Source: Symsagittifera roscoffensis (lineage: Eukaryota > Xenacoelomorpha > Acoela > Convolutidae). From it: a DNA stretch of 64,000 nucleotides. Shown one piece after another: positions 9,544 through 19,600 of the stretch (position 1 is the stretch's first letter; every line of letters begins with the position of its first letter). The notes beneath the pieces are model-generated. The model worked only from the letters and a program-made list of their open reading frames with translations, was not told where the DNA came from and searched no databases. The DNA is taken from assembly GCF_963678635.1 (NCBI RefSeq), contig NC_087065.1:3954534-4018533 (forward strand). The letters are read 5' to 3'. The position numbers were made by a program, and so were the translations under genes.

Positions 9544-10126
9544 ATTTCTTTTTCCATTCGTCTCTCTCTCGAGCTATCGCCCTGTACTCCTGAAGTTTGG
9601 CACACAGCTCGCTCTGATCTCTCTCCCTCTTCTCCAGTGTCTCAATCTTCTCCGACGTCTGGATCTCTATTTCGCTCACTCTCACTCTCTTCGGGGGAGG
9701 AGCAGCTGTTGGAGAGTCGACCGAGTGTGACGGGCCTGGCCCATCACGTTGTCTCTTCGCTCCGATGAGTGGCTGCGCAGGTTGGACGGGTAAGGGCATC
9801 TCACCTAGCCGGTGGTCCCTTTGCTCACCTAGTCCTGGCTCACGAGCCAGGTCGTGGCCAGACATTTCTCCATGCCTCCATCTCATCAATCGGTTTCGGC
9901 CTCTCTCGGCGGTCCCGGACTCACCGAAGGCCAACATCAACACGACTTCTGTAGGGCGATTCCCTCGACCCTCTCGTCCTAGTGCATTGAGGAGTGCGAC
10001 CACAAACATCGCCAACCCCGGGTCTTCTCGTGTGAAATCACAATCGATCAGCCGCTGATAGATCTCGTCTAGAGTCGCTCCTAGACTCGCTGAGAGAAAT
10101 TCCATGAGTTCGTTCTTGTCACCCAT
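9458..10126 (-). CDS. Accessory protein of the retroelement (ORF A): helical N-domain, NLS-like motif, coiled coil
   Basis: 222 residues from an ATG at 10126, first in the 3' module. Residues 1-85 form a compact, probably helical region. Residues 100-140 are Pro-rich and end in PPPKRVRVSE, which resembles a monopartite nuclear localisation signal. Residues about 150-200 are a heptad-rich charged coiled coil (EKIETLEKRERDQSE). The last residues, after KEDVV, read like frameshifted sequence in the overlap with ORF B, so ORF A and ORF B may once have been joined or be linked by a +1 shift. Expression would need a spliced or internally initiated RNA. The family is unknown to me. Confidence 0.55.
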   Translation of the reverse strand: MGDKNELMEFLSASLGATLDEIYQRLIDCDFTREDPGLAMFVVALLNALGREGRGNRPTEVVLMLAFGESGTAERGRNRLMRWRHGEMSGHDLAREPGLGEQRDHRLGEMPLPVQPAQPLIGAKRQRDGPGPSHSVDSPTAAPPPKRVRVSEIEIQTSEKIETLEKRERDQSELCAKLQEYRAIARERDEWKKKFEDLQVAYKEDVVGSHISHHCPSHRSSS

Positions 10127-10489
10127 TTCTTATCGTCTTGATTCTTGTTGTCGTGTCGTGTAATTCCTTTCTGTCTCGTCTGATTCAGTGTTCAGTAAAC
10201 AATTTTCGATCAATCAAGATCTAAAAAAACAAGTCGCGACTTAGAATCATCATTTTTGGATACAACATCAATCAATTCTTTAAAACTCTCCATTGAAATT
10301 CTTTTCACAATTCTGATTTAAAATTTAGCACCAGGGTCGATCGTCCACCTTTACCTTTGTCAAAGTAGCACGAATGCGCGCTGTCACCTTGATGACCTGG
10401 AGTGCCCCAGGTCTTTTATGACATAAAACATAAAACATAATCATAACAATAACATAACATAAACACATAAACATCAGACACCTACACTA
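10127..10489 (-). other. Spacer between integrase-macro frame and accessory module
   Basis: 363 bp with stops in all frames. It contains a 7-bp-stem hairpin (GACCTGG ... CCAGGTC, 10394-10413) and an ACATAA-rich run at about 10425-10475. On the minus strand a splice acceptor or internal initiation site for the accessory frames would have to lie here. None is obvious. Confidence 0.5.
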
Positions 10490-13400
10490 TCACATAAAAA
10501 CATAATCCCTAATACTGTACCTAAAACCTAACCTAACCTGAAACTTGACTCCAATTCCTATCGAATAACTTAATAAAAACCACTTATCGCCGAGCGCAAC
10601 TCTTAGCATATGCTCAGATAGTATTTTTTTATCTAAGTAAACTTCTATGTCAGTCTCTGAAAATATCACATGCACAAGAGCGTACAACTCTCTCGGGTGT
10701 AGCTTCCCTCTATTGGGATCATAAACTGGTAACGAGAGAGAGGTCACACCTCTCTCAACCAGGAAATCCCTAAGTCGAGTCAAGGCCAATACCAAGCTCT
10801 CCGGATTCACGTGTTGCCTATCAGTAGCTTTCGTAACCAAAAAACACAAATATTTCCCTGGTATCTGTGATGCAACAGGGGGCAACGCTATCATTCCTCC
10901 TACACCAGGCCTCTGTTTCCACAAAAACTCGATATTTTTATACTCTCTCTTGAAGTCAGCCGCTAGTGCTGTTTTGAAGCTTACGTCCGCGGTTATCGCT
11001 ATGGCGCACGTGCGTTCCGTGAGTATGAAATCGCTGTCCGTTATGACGATATTGTTCGAATAATGGTTCGGTAGATCAAAATACGATTCAAAGATTCGTC
11101 CAAAAGGCGGTTTTTTAGCGTTCTCGCCCTCTGTCTCTAGTTCTCCGGTTTCTCTTGCCGAATTCAATTTTTTTATTATCAGATTTTCGGTGTGGGTGAG
11201 TCCTACCCCCACTCCCCGGACAAAAATATCCATCGACGTCCCCGTCGATCGCCCAAAGTCTAGGAGATCGAGGTTGGATTGTGGAACACGTAGAGGACCA
11301 TCTGGGGCGACCCAGTTGGACTCGGTATTGTCATGACTGATGTATTTGACGCCGTCTCTATCGACGTCCTGAATCGTCAGGATCGTCTCTTTTGGATCTG
11401 TCCGCAGATCATGGAGCCATTCGAGCACGCGCAAGTTAGTTAGTTCTTGCTCATGAGTCTGTTCCGCTTCTGGTTCGAACTCCACTTCTGGTTCTGATCG
11501 ATCGTCGATCCAATCTTGATCCATATCGTTCACAAGGTCGATTTCTTCTAGCATCGCCACTTCGTCCAGTCCCACCAGCGAGTCTATGACATCACTCACT
11601 ACTATCCTGTCTACAACGAAGTCCTCGCCGTACGGATTGTATTTCTTCTGGTTTTTTCCTCTCTTGCTTTGGCGTGTTTCCATAGTGAGAGGAAAGTCAG
11701 GCTGTATTCCTTTGTCAATTTCGGTTTGTTCCGGGCAGTCCCAGTCTTCTTCGGCATAAGGTAGAGTTTCATCGTCCACCTCTACTCGCTCGGTCAACTC
11801 GAGATCCAGTGGTAGATCGCAATCGTCCACCACCTCATTCCCGTCGTTCTTGTCGCGAGTACCCCTTTCATTCACTTCACAAGCAGGATCCACTATCAAA
11901 TAGTCTCCCTCTTGCATGTCCGCTGGGATGCACCAATCCTCTGACGAGGCATTGTGTGGTTTGATGTTCTCGTAATGAGCTGCTCTTCCAGTGCTCAATC
12001 GATAAAAACGACCTCCTTGGTGCACCTCTGTTATCTGAAATGGACCACGCCATTTCTTTAATAATTTCTTGGTTCCTTTTGGTGGAACCACTTCCTGGAA
12101 CACCCAGACGTAGTCGCCAACTGAGTAGGCTTTCGCATCAGCTGTCCTTTTATCAAACCTCCTTTTTTGTCTAATTTGCGCCTGTTGCGTATTCCTCCTG
12201 CATAAGTCATTGAGATCCTGCTGTCTTCTAATAACATCCCGCACGTACGTTTGCGGTGCTGTCCTCTTCCCCTCATATTCAGGGTAGAAAAACGTCAACG
12301 GGAGCGCTTTTTCATGACCCGTTAACATCATATGCGGACTTATTCCCGTGGTGGAATGCTCCGTGCTGTTGTAAGCACCCATCACTTGCGGCAAGTGCTT
12401 CTCCCAGTCATCCATGTAACGCGAGCAATAGACTCTCAGCATGGATACCAGTGTGCAATTTTGCCTCTCGACTAGGCCATTCGTTTGCGGGTGATAAGTG
12501 GTCGAGTGGGCCTGCGCTACCTGCGACCTCTTCATCAACTCCTTCGTGAGATCGCCCACGAATGCTTTGCCATTGTCCGATTGGAACGTGATGGGGCAGC
12601 CATGCCTCGCTATCCATACATTTATCAGATGATAGCATGTTTCTTCCGCCGATGCTGTCATGCAGGGTGCTGCCTCCGCATACTTCGTAAAATGGTCGAT
12701 CATTACCAGCACCTGATTATAGCCCGTTGCTGTCATGCAGATTTTCTGATGATCAATTTGCACCACTTCGTTGAAACCTGACGACTCTATTGACTGTAGG
12801 GGGAACCTTAGTTTCCTGGGATCCTTTGCCTGTTGACAAGACAGGCATGCGGCTATCCATTTCTCACAAGCCTTCTTCAATCCCGGCCATTCGAATCGTT
12901 TCTGTATCCTGTTGTATACTTTGTCCACGCCTTGATGACCCATCTGATCATGTGAACGAAAGAGCAATTCGGTCTGGTACAACTGTGGTAACACTATTGA
13001 ATTGTATTTATAAAGGACCTTGTCCTCCTCTTTTCGTTTGCAGGCTACGATTCCGTCCTTGTTCAGGTACAACAAGTTGTTTCGCTTCAGGTAGAATTGC
13101 TTCAGGATTTTGTAGCTGTCTTCTTCCAAATCTCCCTTGTCTGGTGCTCCATTCTCGATCCATCTCTTCAGACTGCTCGTCATTCTGTCATTTCGTTGAG
13201 CCCTTAGGAGAACCGACAGCCTGTACCTGGCTTTCAAATACGTCTTCACCACGTTCATTTGCCCACTCATTATCTCCGGAGCATGAGCATCGTCCATCAG
13301 CTTGACACACCATATCTTTTTCAAAGGCGTCGCTTCCTGCACAGATGGTTCCAGATTGGTACGGACGACCATACCATGTGGCAGCAATCTGGTTGGGCGT

Positions 13401-14431
13401 TTCGAAACTGCTATCAGCTCGAGCTCGTCCGCGGCATTATCTACCACAGTGCCCTCTTCATCTGAGGTGTATCTGTCCCTGTCTGGATCCTGATGTGTTT
13501 CCCGGTCCAGCCCACGCTGCTTCCAGTCTACCAATAAGGAGTGGATTGCGATTTCTGACATATCGGAATTGGAAGTTGTTTCAGACGTGTTGTCCCAGGA
13601 CTGGGGTCCCGAGTCAACACTTGAGTCGACTGATTCTCCAACATCATACTCCAAGTTGTTTGAGATGTTTCTCGACTCCCCGGACAAAACTCTGTCCATC
13701 GGTCGCTTTGAACCCGACTCCCCGGACAAAATGTTGCCCCTAGGTGGTCTAGTCAACCTCTCCCCGGACAAGTCGTCCTGCACGGGCTCAAAGGTGTCCG
13801 ACTCCTCAGCCGAGTCGTCCTTGACTGGCTCGAAGGTATCAGACTCCCCGGACATTGTCTCGTCCACGGACGAACAATCTGGGCTCGGCTCGTATTCCTC
13901 TTTTGCATCCGTGAAGTGCACTCTCCTCGTGAAGCTAGATTTCGACCTGATCCTGACTTTCTCAGTAGTTTGGTTCTGATTCAGTGTTCCATATTCAGTG
14001 AACGAAGTTCTCAACAAGACTTCTTTCGGCATCGAGCTCACCAGCTGGTTGACGATCGACCTGCAATCCCGTTCAACGCCTCGGCTGCGAATGGACACTG
14101 GCCTCTTCTCTGTTCTCTCGGTGACAGTCAACCGCTGCATTGTCTCCATCCATTCACGATCATGCCTATCCACTTCCTTGTCCAACAAGTCACGGAGTTT
14201 TCCCATGACGTCCGGCGCCACGTTCACCGTCCTGTTCAATAGAGCCATGCTGTTTATACCCAGCCTGGTTAGTTCTTGCTGTACCAAATTGGATCGGACT
14301 AGCAGATCCAGCGGAACGGGCTCGCCTCTAGCTAAAAGCTTTATCTCCGCGGCCGTCTCCACTGGAAGGTCAGGGTGTCCAGGTATAGGATGTCCTGATT
14401 TGTCTAACCACCTAGTAAGTGGCAGCTTGTC
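10490..14431 (-). CDS. Integrase with long C-terminal extension and TARG1-like macro domain
   Basis: In frame with the RT-RNase H frame and separated from it only by the UAG at 14432-14434; the apparent start at 14362 is a GTG, so this is the distal part of pol. Counting from 14362: an N-terminal region with repeated (L/M)SGES motifs (about 170-230), an HHCC zinc-binding region with HQG and CLSCQQ (about 466-511), the rve core with D in QIDHQ, D in FQSDNG and E in TNGLVE at exact D-35-E spacing, and a GPY/F module (WRGPF, about 770). Then comes an acidic linker and, at about 1100-1255 (10600-11063), a macro domain resembling human TARG1/OARD1 (FKREY, FLVTK, ERGVTSLSLPV, VIFSETDIEV). The VTK lysine is kept, but the GCGLD loop is replaced by DPNRG, so hydrolase activity is uncertain while ADP-ribose binding is plausible. 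In this copy one conserved Arg of the core is Cys (12457). Confidence 0.85.
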   Translation of the reverse strand, partial: DKLPLTRWLDKSGHPIPGHPDLPVETAAEIKLLARGEPVPLDLLVRSNLVQQELTRLGINSMALLNRTVNVAPDVMGKLRDLLDKEVDRHDREWMETMQRLTVTERTEKRPVSIRSRGVERDCRSIVNQLVSSMPKEVLLRTSFTEYGTLNQNQTTEKVRIRSKSSFTRRVHFTDAKEEYEPSPDCSSVDETMSGESDTFEPVKDDSAEESDTFEPVQDDLSGERLTRPPRGNILSGESGSKRPMDRVLSGESRNISNNLEYDVGESVDSSVDSGPQSWDNTSETTSNSDMSEIAIHSLLVDWKQRGLDRETHQDPDRDRYTSDEEGTVVDNAADELELIAVSKRPTRLLPHGMVVRTNLEPSVQEATPLKKIWCVKLMDDAHAPEIMSGQMNVVKTYLKARYRLSVLLRAQRNDRMTSSLKRWIENGAPDKGDLEEDSYKILKQFYLKRNNLLYLNKDGIVACKRKEEDKVLYKYNSIVLPQLYQTELLFRSHDQMGHQGVDKVYNRIQKRFEWPGLKKACEKWIAACLSCQQAKDPRKLRFPLQSIESSGFNEVVQIDHQKICMTATGYNQVLVMIDHFTKYAEAAPCMTASAEETCYHLINVWIARHGCPITFQSDNGKAFVGDLTKELMKRSQVAQAHSTTYHPQTNGLVERQNCTLVSMLRVYCSRYMDDWEKHLPQVMGAYNSTEHSTTGISPHMMLTGHEKALPLTFFYPEYEGKRTAPQTYVRDVIRRQQDLNDLCRRNTQQAQIRQKRRFDKRTADAKAYSVGDYVWVFQEVVPPKGTKKLLKKWRGPFQITEVHQGGRFYRLSTGRAAHYENIKPHNASSEDWCIPADMQEGDYLIVDPACEVNERGTRDKNDGNEVVDDCDLPLDLELTERVEVDDETLPYAEEDWDCPEQTEIDKGIQPDFPLTMETRQSKRGKNQKKYNPYGEDFVVDRIVVSDVIDSLVGLDEVAMLEEIDLVNDMDQDWIDDRSEPEVEFEPEAEQTHEQELTNLRVLEWLHDLRTDPKETILTIQDVDRDGVKYISHDNTESNWVAPDGPLRVPQSNLDLLDFGRSTGTSMDIFVRGVGVGLTHTENLIIKKLNSARETGELETEGENAKKPPFGRIFESYFDLPNHYSNNIVITDSDFILTERTCAIAITADVSFKTALAADFKREYKNIEFLWKQRPGVGGMIALPPVASQIPGKYLCFLVTKATDRQHVNPESLVLALTRLRDFLVERGVTSLSLPVYDPNRGKLHPRELYALVHVIFSETDIEVYLDKKILSEHMLRVALGDKWFLLSYSIGIGVKFQVRLGFRYSIRDYVFM

Positions 14432-16666
14432 CTAGGTTTCTTTGTCCAGGAAGGAAAACCCGTCTTTGATCTCTGATTGGTTAGCCTGCTTCTCCTCGAG
14501 GCGCTCAAAAAATTCTGTCTTTTTACTGAGGCTATCTGCGTTCTGGTGCTTGTCACGGGTACGGTGCTCTATGATCATGTGGTATCCATCCAGGCGCACA
14601 ATCCAACGACCAATATAGCTTTGGTCCATCGAATAGGTTTTCAGCCAGGCAAGGGCACGATTATCCACACGTAACTTGAAGGGAGCACTCCCCAAGTAGG
14701 CCCTGTATTTTTCCACGAAAGTGATCACCGCAAACATCTCCGCTTTTGGTGCGCCGTACTTCATTTCAGTATCACTCAGGACTTTACTCCCGTAGGCTAT
14801 CGGACGAAGAACCGTTCTCCCGTTCCACTCCTGCTCCTGGTGAAGTATGCCCGATATCGCAACCACTGATGCATCCGTGTCCAGCATGAACATCCCCTTC
14901 TCTGTTGGCATGCCGAGGACCGGTGCCTCGCAAAGTTCACGCTTGATGTTTTCAAATGAAACTTGTGCCTCATCAGTCCAGGTGAACTTTTTGCCCTTGT
15001 TTCTCATCAACCTCTGCATGGGGTATATTTTGTCAGCATACCCCTTGATGAAATCTCGATAATAATTTGCGAATCCCAGAAAACTCATCAGCTGTGTATC
15101 TGTTTTAGGTGCCTTCCAGGTCAGCACCGCTTCAACCGCTTCGGGATCTGGTCTCACTCCATGTTTGTCAACCAGGCGGCCCAGATACTTTATGGAATCC
15201 CTGAGGATTTCACACTTAGAGGGTTTACATTTAAGACCCGCCTGCTTCATGCAAGAAAACACCTCCTCCAACCTCTCTATGTGGTCTTCCAAGGTTGGTG
15301 TTGCAATCACGACATCATCGACATAACACATGATGAGATTCCCGTATTTCTTAGTGACGCTCGTGAGTGCCTGGGCCATCAGTCGCTGGAATATGGCCGT
15401 CGCGTTGCACAATCCGAATGGCATCCTCTTCCACTGGAACAGTCCCAGCTCACACGCGAAACCTGTTTTCTCTCGATCTTGCTTTCTGAGTGGCACTTGC
15501 CAGAATGCAGAGCCCAAATCCAACGTCGTGAAGAACTTCGCGTCTCCCAGCTTGGATAGGCTCTCATCGATGCGGGGAATCGGGTATGCGTCCTTTATAG
15601 TCACTGCGTTCAGATAACGGAAATCACAACAAAATCTGAGTTGTCCCCCTTTCTTTTTCGCCATGACCACACCACAAGCCCATGGAGACTTCGACGGCTC
15701 GATCATGTCGTACTCCATTAACATCTCGATTTCCTTCCTACACGCTTCTGACTTGTTTGGGGTCATTCTTCTCGCCCCTTCCCTATGAGGTACCGAGCCC
15801 TCTTCTATCTCAATCTCGTGCTCTACAAAATTGAAACAACCTATGTCGGCCTTATGCTTTGAAAAAACGTCTGCGTTCCGATTTAGCACCGCTCTGAGCG
15901 AATCTAATTCCTTATCTGATATTTTACCCTTCAGGTGTTCTATCTCAGGTAGGACAGGCTTATTCGCTGCTAACTCTGCTTCCGTCGGCCGCTCAGGAAA
16001 GTTGGAACCACTAGACAGCCCATCATCTGTTTCCGACTTCATTGAAAACAATTTCCTAGAAGATTTCAATTCATTCACTCTTTTCATTATACATTCTTGG
16101 TTCGCATGCAATGGACATTTAGTTACATCAAACTTTTTCAAGTTCTCCACACTCTGAAAGTCTGTTTTCAGAGGAAAAGCGTAGCCAAGTTTCTTTCCCC
16201 TCTGTATTGTCACTGTTGTTGCTTCTGTGTTCAATAACACACTCACACACAGTCCGCTCTGAGTGAGTGAGAAGCTTCTTCCTAAAATAGCCGAGCTTTT
16301 ACTGTTTGGATTCGGTACCAGACACACCTGTCTGTCATTGCTGAGTTCATTCAAGTTCCTCATCCTAAACGTCGCTACTACGGCTTGGTTTGGTTTTAAT
16401 CTAACTTTTCGATCCAGAAAAATCGGCACCTTGGCCTGATTAATTAAGATCTTATTAAGGGGTTTTTTCTCATACTTTCTCTCAGGATCCTTGATCCTAA
16501 TCAATCCGTCATTGAGATCGATCGTGACGTCAAAGTTGCGAACGAAATCCCTTCCTAAGATGAACTGATCGGATTCGTCCAAATTCTCTACTACTAGGAA
16601 GCTCATCCAAAGATGTCTTCCTCCGAGCTGCAGTGAAATGATCGGGGTTCGTCCGGTAACATAGAT
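12132..16666 (-). repeat. Tandem duplication copy 1 (unit 4534 bp)
   Basis: Identical to 16666-21200 at an offset of 4534 bp apart from two recognised substitutions (12457 a/16991 g; 14769 g/19303 c). The unit runs, in sense order, from the end of the protease domain through RT, RNase H and most of integrase. Frames read on both strands stay the same in the two copies, so few further differences can exist. Confidence 0.93.
14432..16666 (-). pseudogene. Second copy of RT-RNase H (fragment created by the duplication)
   Basis: Repeats the pol frame at 18966-21200: end of protease, RT with YVDD (about 15303-15328) and RNase H with LDTDAS. At its 5' end it is fused at 16666 to out-of-frame integrase sequence, so it has no natural start, gag or complete protease. 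It ends at the same UAG as the other copy. It reads on in frame into the integrase-macro frame at 10490-14431, so together they form the distal, complete half of pol. Confidence 0.85.
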
Positions 16667-19600
16667 TCGCATCAGCTGTCCTTTTATCAAACCTCCTTTT
16701 TTGTCTAATTTGCGCCTGTTGCGTATTCCTCCTGCATAAGTCATTGAGATCCTGCTGTCTTCTAATAACATCCCGCACGTACGTTTGCGGTGCTGTCCTC
16801 TTCCCCTCATATTCAGGGTAGAAAAACGTCAACGGGAGCGCTTTTTCATGACCCGTTAACATCATATGCGGACTTATTCCCGTGGTGGAATGCTCCGTGC
16901 TGTTGTAAGCACCCATCACTTGCGGCAAGTGCTTCTCCCAGTCATCCATGTAACGCGAGCAATAGACTCTCAGCATGGATACCAGTGTGCGATTTTGCCT
17001 CTCGACTAGGCCATTCGTTTGCGGGTGATAAGTGGTCGAGTGGGCCTGCGCTACCTGCGACCTCTTCATCAACTCCTTCGTGAGATCGCCCACGAATGCT
17101 TTGCCATTGTCCGATTGGAACGTGATGGGGCAGCCATGCCTCGCTATCCATACATTTATCAGATGATAGCATGTTTCTTCCGCCGATGCTGTCATGCAGG
17201 GTGCTGCCTCCGCATACTTCGTAAAATGGTCGATCATTACCAGCACCTGATTATAGCCCGTTGCTGTCATGCAGATTTTCTGATGATCAATTTGCACCAC
17301 TTCGTTGAAACCTGACGACTCTATTGACTGTAGGGGGAACCTTAGTTTCCTGGGATCCTTTGCCTGTTGACAAGACAGGCATGCGGCTATCCATTTCTCA
17401 CAAGCCTTCTTCAATCCCGGCCATTCGAATCGTTTCTGTATCCTGTTGTATACTTTGTCCACGCCTTGATGACCCATCTGATCATGTGAACGAAAGAGCA
17501 ATTCGGTCTGGTACAACTGTGGTAACACTATTGAATTGTATTTATAAAGGACCTTGTCCTCCTCTTTTCGTTTGCAGGCTACGATTCCGTCCTTGTTCAG
17601 GTACAACAAGTTGTTTCGCTTCAGGTAGAATTGCTTCAGGATTTTGTAGCTGTCTTCTTCCAAATCTCCCTTGTCTGGTGCTCCATTCTCGATCCATCTC
17701 TTCAGACTGCTCGTCATTCTGTCATTTCGTTGAGCCCTTAGGAGAACCGACAGCCTGTACCTGGCTTTCAAATACGTCTTCACCACGTTCATTTGCCCAC
17801 TCATTATCTCCGGAGCATGAGCATCGTCCATCAGCTTGACACACCATATCTTTTTCAAAGGCGTCGCTTCCTGCACAGATGGTTCCAGATTGGTACGGAC
17901 GACCATACCATGTGGCAGCAATCTGGTTGGGCGTTTCGAAACTGCTATCAGCTCGAGCTCGTCCGCGGCATTATCTACCACAGTGCCCTCTTCATCTGAG
18001 GTGTATCTGTCCCTGTCTGGATCCTGATGTGTTTCCCGGTCCAGCCCACGCTGCTTCCAGTCTACCAATAAGGAGTGGATTGCGATTTCTGACATATCGG
18101 AATTGGAAGTTGTTTCAGACGTGTTGTCCCAGGACTGGGGTCCCGAGTCAACACTTGAGTCGACTGATTCTCCAACATCATACTCCAAGTTGTTTGAGAT
18201 GTTTCTCGACTCCCCGGACAAAACTCTGTCCATCGGTCGCTTTGAACCCGACTCCCCGGACAAAATGTTGCCCCTAGGTGGTCTAGTCAACCTCTCCCCG
18301 GACAAGTCGTCCTGCACGGGCTCAAAGGTGTCCGACTCCTCAGCCGAGTCGTCCTTGACTGGCTCGAAGGTATCAGACTCCCCGGACATTGTCTCGTCCA
18401 CGGACGAACAATCTGGGCTCGGCTCGTATTCCTCTTTTGCATCCGTGAAGTGCACTCTCCTCGTGAAGCTAGATTTCGACCTGATCCTGACTTTCTCAGT
18501 AGTTTGGTTCTGATTCAGTGTTCCATATTCAGTGAACGAAGTTCTCAACAAGACTTCTTTCGGCATCGAGCTCACCAGCTGGTTGACGATCGACCTGCAA
18601 TCCCGTTCAACGCCTCGGCTGCGAATGGACACTGGCCTCTTCTCTGTTCTCTCGGTGACAGTCAACCGCTGCATTGTCTCCATCCATTCACGATCATGCC
18701 TATCCACTTCCTTGTCCAACAAGTCACGGAGTTTTCCCATGACGTCCGGCGCCACGTTCACCGTCCTGTTCAATAGAGCCATGCTGTTTATACCCAGCCT
18801 GGTTAGTTCTTGCTGTACCAAATTGGATCGGACTAGCAGATCCAGCGGAACGGGCTCGCCTCTAGCTAAAAGCTTTATCTCCGCGGCCGTCTCCACTGGA
18901 AGGTCAGGGTGTCCAGGTATAGGATGTCCTGATTTGTCTAACCACCTAGTAAGTGGCAGCTTGTCCTAGGTTTCTTTGTCCAGGAAGGAAAACCCGTCTT
19001 TGATCTCTGATTGGTTAGCCTGCTTCTCCTCGAGGCGCTCAAAAAATTCTGTCTTTTTACTGAGGCTATCTGCGTTCTGGTGCTTGTCACGGGTACGGTG
19101 CTCTATGATCATGTGGTATCCATCCAGGCGCACAATCCAACGACCAATATAGCTTTGGTCCATCGAATAGGTTTTCAGCCAGGCAAGGGCACGATTATCC
19201 ACACGTAACTTGAAGGGAGCACTCCCCAAGTAGGCCCTGTATTTTTCCACGAAAGTGATCACCGCAAACATCTCCGCTTTTGGTGCGCCGTACTTCATTT
19301 CACTATCACTCAGGACTTTACTCCCGTAGGCTATCGGACGAAGAACCGTTCTCCCGTTCCACTCCTGCTCCTGGTGAAGTATGCCCGATATCGCAACCAC
19401 TGATGCATCCGTGTCCAGCATGAACATCCCCTTCTCTGTTGGCATGCCGAGGACCGGTGCCTCGCAAAGTTCACGCTTGATGTTTTCAAATGAAACTTGT
19501 GCCTCATCAGTCCAGGTGAACTTTTTGCCCTTGTTTCTCATCAACCTCTGCATGGGGTATATTTTGTCAGCATACCCCTTGATGAAATCTCGATAATAAT

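Noticed and set aside
5234-10126. Interpreting the 3' module as an envelope gene
   Set aside because: No signal peptide, transmembrane helix, furin-like site with fusion peptide, or Cys pattern could be seen in any of the frames.
14432-14434. A reassigned genetic code (UAG as sense)
   Set aside because: Host genes need no such assumption, and the older relative has TAT at this codon; mutation or readthrough is simpler.
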